DNA from: Polycladomyces subterraneus
GTDB taxonomy: Bacteria > Bacillota > Bacilli > Thermoactinomycetales > JIR-001
Direction of reading: 5' to 3'
Assembly (NCBI RefSeq): GCF_030433435.1
Contig: NZ_JANRHH010000035.1
Span: 62,001-126,000 of the forward strand
Length of the DNA: 64,000 nucleotides
Shown here one piece after another: positions 38,012 to 47,524 of the stretch; the stretch's first letter is position 1, and each line of letters starts with the position of its first letter. Below the pieces are notes generated by a model, which made no database searches, was not told the DNA's origin, and worked only from the letters and a program-made list of their open reading frames with translations. Both the position numbers and the translations under genes were made by a program.

Positions 38012-38959
38012 TCATCCGCTGCACGATACCCGCTCCAGATGAATCTGTCGACTCATAGCGACGGTTTCCTCCCAACTGCACAACTCGGTTCCGGCGTGAG
38101 CGGCGGTAACCGTGCCGGCCGCCGTCGCTAACCGCGCCACTTCTTCTTCACTTTTTCCTTGCAGCCATCCCCAGACCAGAGCCGCCATCATCGAATCACC
38201 CGATCCTACAGGGCTTTTGGCTTCAATACGCGGAGGAATGGTACGAATCGTTTTCGTTTCCGTCATCAGCCATGCCCCATTGGCACCATCAGACACCTCT
38301 ACCCAACGAATCCCGATGTCCAGCAAACGACGACCCGCTTCCAACACTTTCTCCTCTGTGTCCAACAGGGCCCCGACATACCCTTCCAACTCGCGACGAT
38401 TGGGTTTCACCGCAAAGGGTACCGCGTCCACCCCCAGTTTGAACGGCACACCCTCCGCATCCAGGAAAGCCTTTACATTTTTGCGCTTTGCCATTTTGAT
38501 GCAATCGCGATACAACTCGTTCGGAGCACCGGTCGGCAAACTTCCTGACAACACCACCACCTTTGCTCGATCCAGCAGACGATCAAACAACTGGATGAAA
38601 GCGCCTACATCTTTGGCATCAACTTGGAAACCCGGCGCGTTCAGATCCGTCATCCGTTGTGGCTTCGTCTCGGCAATTTTGCAATTGATACGAGTGACGG
38701 CATCTACCGGGACAAACTGATGCAAAATCCCCATACGATCCAGGGCATTGACAACAAAATCGCCATTGGCTGTCCCAATCCACCCAGTCGCCATCACATC
38801 TGTTTGCCATCCCTTGAGCACACGCGCCACATTGATTCCTTTACCTCCCGGATCCATCCTGACCTTTTGCCCTCTGTTCACCTCACCGGGCCGCAACACA
38901 TCCACTTCGACTGTCTGATCAATCGCCGGGTTGCAGGTTACGGTTAGCACTTCGTACAT
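38012..38959 (-). CDS. fruK: 1-phosphofructokinase (FruK)
   Basis: 315 residues, PfkB ribokinase fold. N-terminal TVTCNPAIDQTV, GGKGINVARVLKGW, the anion-hole/catalytic region SPVGSGDSMMAALVWGW, and VEVSDGANGAWL identify the tagatose/1-phosphofructokinase branch. It makes fructose-1,6-bisphosphate from the product of FruA. The ATG at 38959 with AAAGGAG 8 bases upstream is preferred over an in-frame ATG 13 codons earlier. Confidence 0.92.
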   Translation of the reverse strand: MYEVLTVTCNPAIDQTVEVDVLRPGEVNRGQKVRMDPGGKGINVARVLKGWQTDVMATGWIGTANGDFVVNALDRMGILHQFVPVDAVTRINCKIAETKPQRMTDLNAPGFQVDAKDVGAFIQLFDRLLDRAKVVVLSGSLPTGAPNELYRDCIKMAKRKNVKAFLDAEGVPFKLGVDAVPFAVKPNRRELEGYVGALLDTEEKVLEAGRRLLDIGIRWVEVSDGANGAWLMTETKTIRTIPPRIEAKSPVGSGDSMMAALVWGWLQGKSEEEVARLATAAGTVTAAHAGTELCSWEETVAMSRQIHLERVSCSG

Positions 38960-38994
38960 AACAACGGCTCCTTTGGCAATGTTGGATTGTCTGA

Positions 38995-39756
38995 TCACAC
39001 CGTGATCACACGCACGCCTTTTTCCCGTATCCGTTCAACCAACACCTCCGGCACTCCCGTGTCCGTGATCCACACATCCACCGCTTCTACAGGGGCAAAT
39101 TGGGCGAACGTCACTTTCCCCGCCTTATCGGAATCACTCAGTAATACCACCTGCTTTGCCGAACGGATCATCGCTTTTTTCACCTGGGCTTCCAACAGAT
39201 GAGGTGTGGTCAATCCTGCATCCGGGTCCACCCCGTTGGTACCGATGAACGCTTTGTCCACCCGGATCGTTTCCAACGTCTGCTCCGCGACGGGGCCGAC
39301 CATGGACTGGGTCGTGCCACGAACTATCCCGCCCACGCAGAGAAGTTCGATAGAGGAGAGGCCGGACAGCTCGCGTATCACGAACACTGAATTCGTCACA
39401 ACCGTCAATTGATGAAATTGGGTCAACTCCCTTGCAAGCGCCCAAGTGGTCGTTCCGGCATCCAACAGCACCGTTTCTCCTTCGCGAATCATGCTCGCGG
39501 CTCTAATGGCGATGCGCCGTTTTTCCTCGCGGTATTGATCCTCCTTTTCCTGAAAGGAGGGTTCAAATCCCACGCGTTCCAGTGAAATGGCACCGCCGTG
39601 GGTGCGTTTGAGCAGACCAGCGTCTTCCAGCTCCTTCAGATCGCGCCGGATTGTTGCCGGGGAAACGCCGAAGCGCTTACATAGTTCGGAAACGGATGCG
39701 CGCTTGTGCTTATGCAAATAGGAAAGGATTTGCATTTGTCGTTCTTCTGTAAACAT
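38995..39756 (-). CDS. fruR: DeoR-family regulator of the fructose operon (FruR)
   Basis: 253 residues. N-terminal HTH (ERQMQILSYLHKHKRASVSELCKRFGVSPATIRRDLKELEDAGLLKRTHGGA) followed by the DeoR sugar-phosphate sensor domain (ETVLLDAGTTTWALARELT, GIVRGTTQSMVGPVAEQTL, DKAFIGTNGVDPDAGLTTP). It probably represses fru genes until fructose-1-phosphate appears. First gene of the operon; the ATG at 39756 has GAGGG 5 bases upstream. The repeats at 39771-39820 are its likely binding site. Confidence 0.92.
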   Translation of the reverse strand: MFTEERQMQILSYLHKHKRASVSELCKRFGVSPATIRRDLKELEDAGLLKRTHGGAISLERVGFEPSFQEKEDQYREEKRRIAIRAASMIREGETVLLDAGTTTWALARELTQFHQLTVVTNSVFVIRELSGLSSIELLCVGGIVRGTTQSMVGPVAEQTLETIRVDKAFIGTNGVDPDAGLTTPHLLEAQVKKAMIRSAKQVVLLSDSDKAGKVTFAQFAPVEAVDVWITDTGVPEVLVERIREKGVRVITV

Positions 39757-39770
39757 GATGACCCTCATTT

Positions 39771-39820
39771 ACGATCGATCATTTGCGATCGTTTGTGATC
39801 AATAGTGATTATATATGATT
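39771..39820. promoter_or_regulatory. Five 10-bp-spaced GATY repeats, probable FruR operator
   Basis: GATC or GATT occurs at 39777, 39787, 39797, 39807 and 39817, exactly one helical turn apart, within TTGCGATCGTTTGTGATC and AATAGTGATTATATATGATT. The array starts about 20 bases upstream of the fruR start and lies on one face of the helix. Confidence 0.65.
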
Positions 39821-39972
39821 TTATTCCCTTTTTTCAATCAAAATTTTTTCTGGTAATTCGGCCCATGCCATCGGTCTTTGGCTGCCTCCATCTTGAAAAA
39901 TGGGACGTAACCTGCTATCATCAGCGGAGGTTTGTGTGTTGCGGAATATGGATCAAGGAAGGGTATGCGAAT

Positions 39973-40593
39973 ATGAAGCGACCTGTTGTCATCGGAGTGG
40001 CCGGTGGGAGCGGTTCCGGCAAAACGACGATCGCGCGCAAACTGTACGAGCAATTTGCCGATTCGGTCGTCATGATCGAACAGGATGCATATTATCGGGA
40101 TCAGTCTCATCTTCCCCTAGAAGAACGGATCAAAACCAACTACGACCATCCGCTCGCGTTTGACAACGATTTGTTGATCGAGCATCTGAACAAGCTACTG
40201 AACTACGAACCCATTCACAAGCCTGTCTACGACTACAAATTACACACCCGTTCCGACGAAACCGTGTACCTTGAGCCCAAGGACGTCATTATTTTGGAAG
40301 GGATTTTGATTTTGGAGGATGAACGGTTACGCGAACTGATGGATATCAAGGTGTTTGTTGACACCGACGCCGATGTTCGGATTCTCCGCCGAATGGAACG
40401 GGACATCAAAGAGCGCGGGCGCACGTTGGAATCCGTCATCCATCAATACCTCACCGTTGTACGTCCGATGCATCTGCAATTCATCGAGCCCAGCAAACGG
40501 TACGCCGACCTGATCATCCCCGAAGGCGGATACAACCAAGTCGCCATTAATCTGCTGGTGAACCAGATCCGTACCTATTTGCAGGAACAATAA
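39973..40593 (+). CDS. udk: Uridine kinase
   Basis: 206 residues, the usual length. Phosphorylates uridine or cytidine in the pyrimidine salvage pathway. The P-loop GGSGSGKTT (11-19), [36 protein letters not shown], and the [29 protein letters not shown] lid are diagnostic. The ATG at 39973 has GGAAGGG about 9 bases upstream. Divergent from fruR. Confidence 0.95.
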   Translation: MKRPVVIGVAGGSGSGKTTIARKLYEQFADSVVMIEQDAYYRDQSHLPLEERIKTNYDHPLAFDNDLLIEHLNKLLNYEPIHKPVYDYKLHTRSDETVYLEPKDVIILEGILILEDERLRELMDIKVFVDTDADVRILRRMERDIKERGRTLESVIHQYLTVVRPMHLQFIEPSKRYADLIIPEGGYNQVAINLLVNQIRTYLQEQ

Positions 40594-40614
40594 ACAATGA
40601 GACGACCACTAAAC

Positions 40615-40647
40615 AAACCCGGCCCATTGAGGGGTCGGGTTTGTTTG
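40615..40647 (+). terminator. Terminator after udk
   Basis: AAACCCGGCCC/GGGGTCGGGTTT hairpin followed by GTTTGTTTGTTTG. Confidence 0.8.
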
Positions 40648-41198
40648 TTTGTTGTGAAAAGTGGATTGCTCCATCGGGACCAGTATTACGGATTATCACT
40701 GTGCCTTGGTTATTGATCAGTTATCCAGATGGCGAGATCATGTATGGGTATTCATTTTTCAGTATAACGACCAATCAAAGATGATAGACCCAGCGATCCA
40801 TTTCTTAGGTTTCTTTGTGAGTAGCATCGAATCCACTTTTTTTCTGCTGTCTTCGAGAACAGGGGTCGGAATAATCTGATAGCGAATGCAATTCCCATGG
40901 GTAACAGGGATCAAATCATCCAAGTAGCCCAGAATCTTAATAAATCAGGTACTAATTCACTGGAGTAGGCTCTTAAGACCTCATTAGTTCGCTCCGTCGA
41001 TGGCCTGCTATTCTCTTTAGGAGCATTGTTGAACTGTTTGATTGATGAAAAGTCTCAATGGCAAGATATCTTAAGCACAAGCGGTTCATGCAAATTATGA
41101 TTGATAAATTGATGGTTTGGATATAACTTTTAGCAAAAACATACACACCTTTTTCACTGTTTAGCAAATCTGTCTGATGTTAAAGGAGAGATCTTTCA
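40648..41198. other. AT-rich region without a supported gene
   Basis: Only short open frames lacking ribosome binding sites are present. The last ~100 bases must carry the promoter of the MscS gene. Confidence 0.4.
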
Positions 41199-42029
41199 TT
41201 GGAATCTGGATTAAAAGATATTAATCCATGGCGTAGAATTGCCATCGTAACAGTTATCCTTGTTGTGTTATCAATTATCTTTGACCTGGCCCACGATATC
41301 TCTGTAACGAATTTTGTTCCTGTACAGTATCGTCCATTTGTAAAATGGGGGATCGTTATTTTATGGTTTATCATTGGGGTATGGTTATTGAAACATCTGA
41401 ATTATATTCTGATGAACACCCCTTTGAGTAGACATGTTGATCCTCGTACTTCAAGGCTGATAAGTCGCTTCGTGACCGCAATCGGTTATATATTTATTGT
41501 CATTGTGGGTTTGAGCCTGCTCCACATCAACCTCAGCAACATCTTAGTGGGAGGTGCTGTGACGGGTGTCATTGTAGGGATTGCAGCTCAGTCTACGTTA
41601 TCAAATCTTTTTGCGGGAATTGTTCTGTTAACCGTTCGTCCATTTTCCGTGGGTCAGTTTATTACTTTGCGAACCTACCTATTTGGTGGTATTGAATACC
41701 GAGGGACTGTGATTGACGTAAATTGGTATTATACCGTGTTAATCGACAAGGATCAGAAACGAATCCTACCCAATTCTTCTGTAATTGTTTCAGCAATTAC
41801 CCTTAACCCACAGGAAAGAAAACAAGTCTATATTGTTCCCATTCCCTATTCCGTCTCACAAAAAGAAGTAAAAGAAGCTTTATCTGCCGATACGGATGGC
41901 CGAGCCATGATAAACATACGGGAGTTCATGACAGATGCCTACAACCTCGAAATCCATCTCCCGAGTGACATGGATCCGGACCTTATTCGAAAAACCTTGG
42001 CCAAATATAGACAGAAGCATAGTCTTTAA
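41199..42029 (+). CDS. Small mechanosensitive ion channel (MscS family)
   Basis: 276 residues with three membrane segments (about 11-30, 46-66, 91-108) and the pore helix VGGAVTGVIVGIAAQSTLSNLFAGIVLLTVRPFSVGQFI, which is the conserved TM3-beta-domain junction of MscS. The cytoplasmic part includes VIDVNWYYTVL and RILPNSSVIVSAI. It releases solutes on hypo-osmotic shock. TTG at 41199 has AAAGGAG 10 bases upstream. Base composition is more AT-rich than its neighbours. Confidence 0.88.
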   Translation: MESGLKDINPWRRIAIVTVILVVLSIIFDLAHDISVTNFVPVQYRPFVKWGIVILWFIIGVWLLKHLNYILMNTPLSRHVDPRTSRLISRFVTAIGYIFIVIVGLSLLHINLSNILVGGAVTGVIVGIAAQSTLSNLFAGIVLLTVRPFSVGQFITLRTYLFGGIEYRGTVIDVNWYYTVLIDKDQKRILPNSSVIVSAITLNPQERKQVYIVPIPYSVSQKEVKEALSADTDGRAMINIREFMTDAYNLEIHLPSDMDPDLIRKTLAKYRQKHSL

Positions 42030-42192
42030 TAGACTGCTTCTATTTTACGCACACACGGCTGAATCCGTGGGTTTCTTGAGTTGGTTCGTCCCAGTCCGTT
42101 TCCGTTTCGGACAACGCCCAAACTCAGGGGGTCATCAACCCAACCCATGCATTCTACAGCTCTTACCGTAAAACCTAAATGATTAGATATTT

Positions 42193-42229
42193 AAAAAGGG
42201 TTCAGCAACAGTAGCTGAACCCTTTTTCT
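42193..42229. terminator. Bidirectional terminator between MscS and COG4705 genes
   Basis: Perfect 14-bp stem AAAAAGGGTTCAGC / GCTGAACCCTTTTT giving T-runs in both directions. Confidence 0.88.
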
Positions 42230-42267
42230 TAAGTCGCTCTCTTGCCGCCCCCCCATGATGCCTCAAT

Positions 42268-43119
42268 TCATGGCGAAACTTGCTCTCCATGTGTGACAGA
42301 CGACTCCTCAGCTGATCTCGGAAGCGGGATCTCGTCTCTTCTCGTCTTGGTCAGGTAGATTACTAAGCTCAAGATCGTTACGAGGAAGATCGCGCTGGTT
42401 CCCACTGTACCCAGACCAAGGCCGCCCTCATCGCGTGGCTGTGACAGGTAGTCGCCTAGAGAAGCGCCAAGAGGGCGAGTCAAGATGTAGACAATCCAGA
42501 AGGCAAGCACTGCATTCAGCTTGAAGCGATAGTAGGCGATGGTCACCACCCCAATCAGTGCGGCGAACATGAGCGCCGACTTCCAGTAACCCAAGTTGAG
42601 ACTCTCTGCTGTGAGGTCACCGGCTGAAGTTCCCAAGGCGAAGGTGAACAGGATCGCCGACCAGTAGAACGCTTCCCGCTTGGTTGTGTAAATAGAATGG
42701 ATGGACAGTGTCTTCTCACTCGCGTACCAAGCCACAAAGGTCACCAGCAGCACGAGGGTGAAGGTGATGGTAGTCGTCTCCAGAGTGACCCCGAAGTTGT
42801 CCACGAGGTTGTCGCTGACCAGCGTACCGACAACGCTAATCAGCACGACCGCCAGCCAGTAGATCCCTGGCACGTACTTCCTCGACCTGAACTGGAGGAA
42901 CAGCGTGATGAGCAATAGGCCACACATGACAAAGGTCGTGTTGGTCAAGCCCAAGTTCAGCTTAAAGTTAAGGAAGTCTGCAGCCGTCTCGCCCACCGTG
43001 GTTGACAAGATCTTGATGATCCAGAAGAAGATCGTAACTTCTGGAACCTTGTTCAACATCTGCCGACCTCCTGGTGATGCTCCCGCGGCTTCATCAGAAA
43101 AGTATGAATAATTTTCCAT
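42268..43119 (-). CDS. COG4705-type membrane protein
   Basis: 283 residues with about 8 hydrophobic segments. KVPEVTIFFWIIKILSTTVGETAADFLN is the family's N-terminal signature, and it recurs in variant form (ALGTSAGDLTAESL, TRPLGASLGDYLSQP), giving three related GE/GDxxxDxL half-units in the membrane. The family ('membrane-anchored protein') has no established biochemistry. ATG at 43119 is favoured by GAGGGG upstream; a GTG 4 codons earlier is possible. Monocistronic. Confidence 0.75.
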   Translation of the reverse strand: MENYSYFSDEAAGASPGGRQMLNKVPEVTIFFWIIKILSTTVGETAADFLNFKLNLGLTNTTFVMCGLLLITLFLQFRSRKYVPGIYWLAVVLISVVGTLVSDNLVDNFGVTLETTTITFTLVLLVTFVAWYASEKTLSIHSIYTTKREAFYWSAILFTFALGTSAGDLTAESLNLGYWKSALMFAALIGVVTIAYYRFKLNAVLAFWIVYILTRPLGASLGDYLSQPRDEGGLGLGTVGTSAIFLVTILSLVIYLTKTRRDEIPLPRSAEESSVTHGEQVSP

Positions 43120-43690
43120 ATCCAGCAACACCCCTCAAATTTTATCAACTACAAATTCAAACTTACACTATTTACATGAAAGTCCAATGAATGTCCAATG
43201 AAAATCTAATAAGACAAGACGTCGTCAGCGTAAAGAGTGTAAAGCAGCGAAGCGAAAATTTGTAGTGGTGTTAGGTGAGAAGCTTAAGCTTTTCCTTGAT
43301 TTGCCCCTGACTCACCTGGGTATAGGAGCGGTCGTCTGAATTGCCGACATTCCTTGCTTTGTGATGTGAAACCACTTAATCGTCGAGGGGCGTTGATGGT
43401 CATCCTGTATGAGTTGGGGATGGCCCTCCCTATATTTCGGGTTCAGTAAGCCTAATTCGTGAATTGTGGCCCCTGACTTCGCTTTTAGTTGCTATACGCT
43501 TGTTATTGACCAGCCGGATGCTCAAGAGAACCAACCCCTAGTGGGCCCCGCTACTAGTCCAGCCCTGGTTCGGCAGAGTACTGTACTTCAGGACCATTCC
43601 TCCAATTGCAGAACCGCTCCCAATCCCCAAATAAAGAAACGTCGCGTTCAATGCCAGCACTACTCGGGGAGGGGAGACGTTCATCAACAC
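43120..43690. other. Region without a supported gene
   Basis: No open frame with a ribosome binding site and a credible protein was found. A short repeated AGTCCAATGAATGTCCAATGA motif is near 43180-43200. Confidence 0.35.
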
Positions 43691-43731
43691 AAAAACAGGA
43701 CGATAACCGAGATTACCCGGGTCATCGTCCT
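43691..43731 (-). terminator. Terminator after panE
   Basis: AGGACGAT ... ATCGTCCT hairpin with an inner CCGGGT stem, followed on the minus strand by GTTTTTGTG. Confidence 0.65.
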
Positions 43732-43791
43732 TTCCAAGAAATCGATGTGTTCCCTATTGAGCAGAGGACTATATTTCGCATTGTTCTTCTT

Positions 43792-44742
43792 TCATACAGC
43801 TCTTGTTCCACTCACCGTGTAAGCGTTTTTTCCCCGGTCGGCTTCGTATGCTTTGACGTGACTGTACACAGTTTTCAACAACGGCAGATCCAAATCGGCA
43901 GGTGCGTTCCGAATCAGGTAACCGTGCAGATGGTCCGTCTCGGTGGGCAACCCCTTTTCGATATCCCTTGACAACGAGGACTTCATCTCCGGTCCCTGAG
44001 CCTCCATCACCCGCCAGATTTTCTCCTCCATCTCCTCTGGCAATGACGGTTCGATCGACCGGGCCACTGTGACCACTTCATTCAACAGCCGGCGGAACAA
44101 CTCTTTTCCGAACGGCGACGCCATCACTCCCCCCAGCGTGGTACGCATAAGTGCTGTCATCCCGCTGAAGGTGGCGATAAACACATATTTGTTCCACATC
44201 TCCTGTACGATATGATCGCTTGCCCGTGCCTGCATATTGGCGCCTTCCATTTCATGAATCAACGTTTTCACGCGCTCCGACATGCGCCCGTCCCATTCCC
44301 CGAACACCATATCGTGACGCGAACTGTATTGCTCCACTTCCCCGTGATCGTTCAATGTGGATTCGATGAAACAAAGCCCGCCCAATACCCGTTCTCGTCC
44401 GAAACGCTCAAACAATACCTCGACATGGGCGATTCCGTTGAGCAAAGGCAGGATGGTCGTCCGTTCGTCTACATACGGCGTGATCGAATCCAACACCGTG
44501 TCCAAATGATACGCTTTGACCGAAAGCACGATACAATCAAATGGCTCCGCCTTCTCGCCTGCGGTGATCACTTTTGGCTTGGTATTAAAATCCCCATGTA
44601 TACTTCGAATGGATAATCCACGTTCTTGTAATTGACACTTTCTTCTTTCCCGTACCAAAAAGGTGACATCGGCACCTTTCTCCAACAGTCGTCCGCCGAA
44701 ATATCCGCCGACGGCACCCGCACCGACAAACAAAAAACGCAT
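43792..44742 (-). CDS. panE: 2-dehydropantoate 2-reductase (ketopantoate reductase)
   Basis: 316 residues. NADPH-dependent reduction of ketopantoate in pantothenate/CoA synthesis. FVGAGAVGGYFGGRLLEKGADVTFLVRE is the Rossmann site, ILPLLNGIAHVE the substrate loop with the catalytic-region Asn, and MWNKYVFIATFSGMTALMR the C-terminal Lys-containing helix. ATG at 44742 has AGGGAGGGG upstream; the extra in-frame codons before it are not homologous. Some paralogues act on other 2-keto acids. No panB/panC nearby. Confidence 0.87.
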   Translation of the reverse strand: MRFLFVGAGAVGGYFGGRLLEKGADVTFLVRERRKCQLQERGLSIRSIHGDFNTKPKVITAGEKAEPFDCIVLSVKAYHLDTVLDSITPYVDERTTILPLLNGIAHVEVLFERFGRERVLGGLCFIESTLNDHGEVEQYSSRHDMVFGEWDGRMSERVKTLIHEMEGANMQARASDHIVQEMWNKYVFIATFSGMTALMRTTLGGVMASPFGKELFRRLLNEVVTVARSIEPSLPEEMEEKIWRVMEAQGPEMKSSLSRDIEKGLPTETDHLHGYLIRNAPADLDLPLLKTVYSHVKAYEADRGKNAYTVSGTRAV

Positions 44743-44797
44743 GGTACGCCCCTCCCTTGGATAAAAGGTAGTTCGTTTTTTCTCAAACGTCATTCTA

Positions 44798-45006
44798 CCA
44801 CAAGTTGTCCGAAAAGAGTGACGACATATCCGAGCCGGCAGAGCGAAGACTCGAAAAGCGCAGGAATGAAATCGCGGGAACTTCCTGTCAGCGAAGCGTT
44901 TTTTGACCGCGTCCTGTGCTCCAGGACAGAGCGGTTATGATCTGCTTCTGCAGGGATGGGTAGATCGAGCCGGGAAATCAATTGGACAGTATTCACCAGA
45001 CACGCT
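44798..45006 (-). repeat. Dispersed CTAG element, copy C
   Basis: Read on the minus strand it starts AGCGTGTCTGGTGAATACTG, continues TCCAATTGATTTCCCGGCTCG and shares the AAACGCTTCGCTGACAGGAA block with copy A. The far end near panE is poorly conserved. It ends about 75 bases before the GNAT gene. Confidence 0.65.
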
Positions 45007-45079
45007 CGATAAACCGGTGTATCGGCCACCTTTTCAGCGGACGAGGGTTGAACAGCAATCTTTGAAAGGTTGTGACACG

Positions 45080-45955
45080 ATGTTGCTCCGTCCACTCAGC
45101 GATATTCCCCTTACGGATGTAGTGAATCTCTGGAATGAAGCGTTTCAGGATTATGCCATTCCCATGCAACAGAGCGTAGATCGTTTGTTTGCGCGTATGG
45201 CACGGGAAGGGCTTTCCCCGTCCTTGTCTGTTATCGCAACCATTGATGACCGGCCGGTCGGTCTGGTGCTGAACGGGATCCGTACCATCCGTGGTATGCG
45301 CATCGCCTGGAACGGAGGGACAGGGGTCATCCCCTCCTTCCGCAGATCCGGTGTAGGAAAGGCCATGATTCGGTATTGCCTGGATCTCTATCGCAAGGAA
45401 GGCGCACATATCACCACATTGGAAGCCCTCGCCGACAACCAGAAAGCGATTGATCTGTATCGCCAATGCGGTTATGAAGTGATCAACCGGATCGGCGTTT
45501 TCCTCCAACAATCCCCCGCAAACCCCGACCGGGAAACACTCCGGACCAACTGGCACATACAGCGGGTTCCAACCATTGATGTCTCGTCACTTCCCTTTTA
45601 CCAAATACAAGCACCGTGGCAAACCCATTGGGAGAACCTGCCGGCTGGCGAATCGCTGATCGCATGTGACGAGAACGGAAACCCCGTCGGATACGCATTG
45701 TTTCAGCGCGTATACACAGAGGACGGGCAATGCCGGGAAATCGTGATGGTTCAATGTGAAACCAATCCAGATCATCCGCTTCGGGACGAGATAACGGTCG
45801 CGTTGGCTCACCATGTATTCCAACCCGATTTGCCCAACATCAAACGAAAAGCGATCCATGTGCCACTGTCCCGGTCTACGCTGTGCGATTGGCTGAAGAA
45901 AAACGGATTCCGATCCATTGTGGAACAGGTACAGATGAAAAAGGAGCTCCGGTAG
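45080..45955 (+). CDS. GNAT-family N-acetyltransferase (two-domain)
   Basis: 291 residues. The N-terminal GNAT domain has VIATIDDRPVGLVLNGIRTI and the acetyl-CoA loop VIPSFRRSGVGKAMI, then NQKAIDLYRQCGYEVI. The C-terminal half (NPVGYALFQRVY, TLCDWLKKNGFRSIVEQVQM) is a second, degenerate GNAT-like half. Substrate unknown. ATG at 45080 has AAAGG 9 bases upstream; the in-frame extension upstream runs into a dispersed element and is rejected. Its stop codon TAG is the first three bases of element copy B, so the C-terminus may have been set by that insertion. Confidence 0.8.
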   Translation: MLLRPLSDIPLTDVVNLWNEAFQDYAIPMQQSVDRLFARMAREGLSPSLSVIATIDDRPVGLVLNGIRTIRGMRIAWNGGTGVIPSFRRSGVGKAMIRYCLDLYRKEGAHITTLEALADNQKAIDLYRQCGYEVINRIGVFLQQSPANPDRETLRTNWHIQRVPTIDVSSLPFYQIQAPWQTHWENLPAGESLIACDENGNPVGYALFQRVYTEDGQCREIVMVQCETNPDHPLRDEITVALAHHVFQPDLPNIKRKAIHVPLSRSTLCDWLKKNGFRSIVEQVQMKKELR

Positions 45956-46190
45956 GGTGTGTGTCCGGTCAATCCATAAAGGAGCAAATGGTTTTCCAGT
46001 GAGCGAGTTACCAAGCCCGGTTGAGCGAAAACCCGGAAAGCGCAGAATTGGAATCGCGGGCAATTTCTTCTCAGTGCATCGTACGTTGCCCGCGTCCTGC
46101 ACTCCGAGGCGGAGCAGCTATGCTCTGCTTCCTTACAGGGCGCAGGTGGTCGAGCCGGTAAACAATTGGACAGTATTCACCAGACACGAT
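45953..46190 (-). repeat. Dispersed CTAG element, copy B (~238 bp)
   Basis: Left end TAGGGTGTGTGTCCGGT and right end ACCAGACACGA form the inverted termini. The interior matches copy A, including CACCTGCGCCCTGTAAGGAA and GCGGGCAACGTACGATGCAC (minus strand). It lies in the same orientation as copy C, with the GNAT gene between them. Confidence 0.75.
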
Positions 46191-46213
46191 CGAATATAGA
46201 AAGGGGGATTTCA

Positions 46214-46894
46214 TTGCTCGTTACGCTGATCCATAGTCCACTGGTCGGCCCTTACTCTTGGATGCCGGTGGCGGAAAGGTTGAGAAAAAGAGGGTGGCAG
46301 ACGACCGTTCTCCACTTGCACAACCAAAAACCGAATCATTGCCGCTTTTTTTGGGAGCACCATGTCAAGTCAGTGGTGCAACACCTCTCTGCCGCTCCCC
46401 CTTCTCCTGTTGTCCTGGTAACCCACAGCGGAGCGGGCGTACTGCTTCCCATCATCGGTCAGGCGTTAGGTGATCGGGTTACAGTTACATTTGGGTGGAT
46501 GCCATGATCCCTGAGAAAGGAAAAAGTCGACTGGATCTTTGAGACTTTGGATGAAGTAAAAGCCTTTCGCGAAGCGGCGACAGATGGTTTGATTCCTCCA
46601 TGGACAGAAGACGATTTGCAGGAGAAGTGATCCCGGACCCCACCGTCCGTCACACACTTGTGGCAGAATTGCAACCGACTCCATTGGCCGTTTATGCCGG
46701 TACCTCCGTCCTGGCCTGACGCACCGTCTGCCTATCTTCGCTTCAGCGAGACCTATCGAAGCATGGCAGCCCGGGCGGAGCAATGAGGTTGGTCATGCTA
46801 TTATCTTGATGGGAATCATTTTCATCTGTTAATGAATGCGGATAAAACAGCGGAACAGATCGAGGCTTTCATCACCGGATTGGTAGGGAGATGA
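46214..46894 (+). pseudogene. Alpha/beta hydrolase gene, multiply broken
   Basis: From TTG at 46214 (AAGGGGG upstream): LLVTLIHSPLVGPYSWMPVAERL ... VVLVTHSGAGVLLPIIGQAL (nucleophile elbow THSGAG, so Ser is present), then in other frames IWVDAMIPEKGKSRLDLFETL, PVPPSWPDAPSAYLRFSETY and GNHFHLLMNADKTAEQIEAFITGLVGR. At least three frame changes and a TGA interrupt it. The repaired ~225-residue protein is a typical small alpha/beta hydrolase with the final His in GNHFHLL. A dispersed element abuts its start. Confidence 0.75.
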
Positions 46895-47119
46895 AAGCGT
46901 GCGGCAGCTGCGGATGATCACTACAGTTTCCTTTCTGATGGCATCGGTTGAGCGGAATGGTCTTCTTCAGTGTACAAATTGCAGGGCGTGTCAGGTCATT
47001 GGCAGATATAAAGAAGGTGACCTTTTTCCGACAGACGCCTTAGGACTAAACGAAACAAGAGCAAAAGGGAAAAGGGCCACCCGAATCGATGTTCAGACGA
47101 ATTCCTTACAAAGAATCCC

Positions 47120-47314
47120 CTATTTCTTGTGTTCTTGCCAAGGTTGATTCACATCAAAAATCATTTTCTTCAAATCGCTTTTGCGCACGCGCCACATATT
47201 GGAAACTTTGACTCCGGGAAGTTTTCCCGTTCTGAGCCAGTAGCGGATCGTTACGGGAGAAACGTTCAGAATTTCCGCTGCTTCTTTCGGTTTTAGCAAT
47301 TTTTCGTCTTCCAT
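47120..47314 (-). CDS. Excisionase-type helix-turn-helix protein
   Basis: 64 residues. LLKPKEAAEILNVSPVTIRYWLRTGKLPGVKVSNMWRVRKSDLKKM is the MerR-like winged HTH (HTH_17, excisionase family). These small proteins bind DNA in recombination or regulate neighbours. GAAGGGTGATGG precedes the ATG. An exact TATAAT -10 lies upstream near 47376-47385 (minus strand). No recombinase is nearby. Between 46895 and 47119 nothing else is supported. Confidence 0.8.
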   Translation of the reverse strand: MEDEKLLKPKEAAEILNVSPVTIRYWLRTGKLPGVKVSNMWRVRKSDLKKMIFDVNQPWQEHKK

Positions 47315-47524
47315 ATGACCATCACCCTTCAATCAGCACTTCCACCTGGATTCTGTTTTAAATAAATATAGGAAAAAAGTATTATACCTACTGAAAAAAT
47401 CATATAAAAGACTCCATCCCTCGTCAATCATCTTTCCAATGTTTAACCGAAATGGTTACATACCAAATGAAATCCTGTACAATACTGATTGCCATACCAT
47501 CCGAACAAGGCGGTGGATATCTCG

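Noticed and set aside
44903-45079. Longer N-terminus for the GNAT protein
   Set aside because: The extra 59 codons are read from the dispersed element and have no start signal; AAAGG before 45080 fits better.
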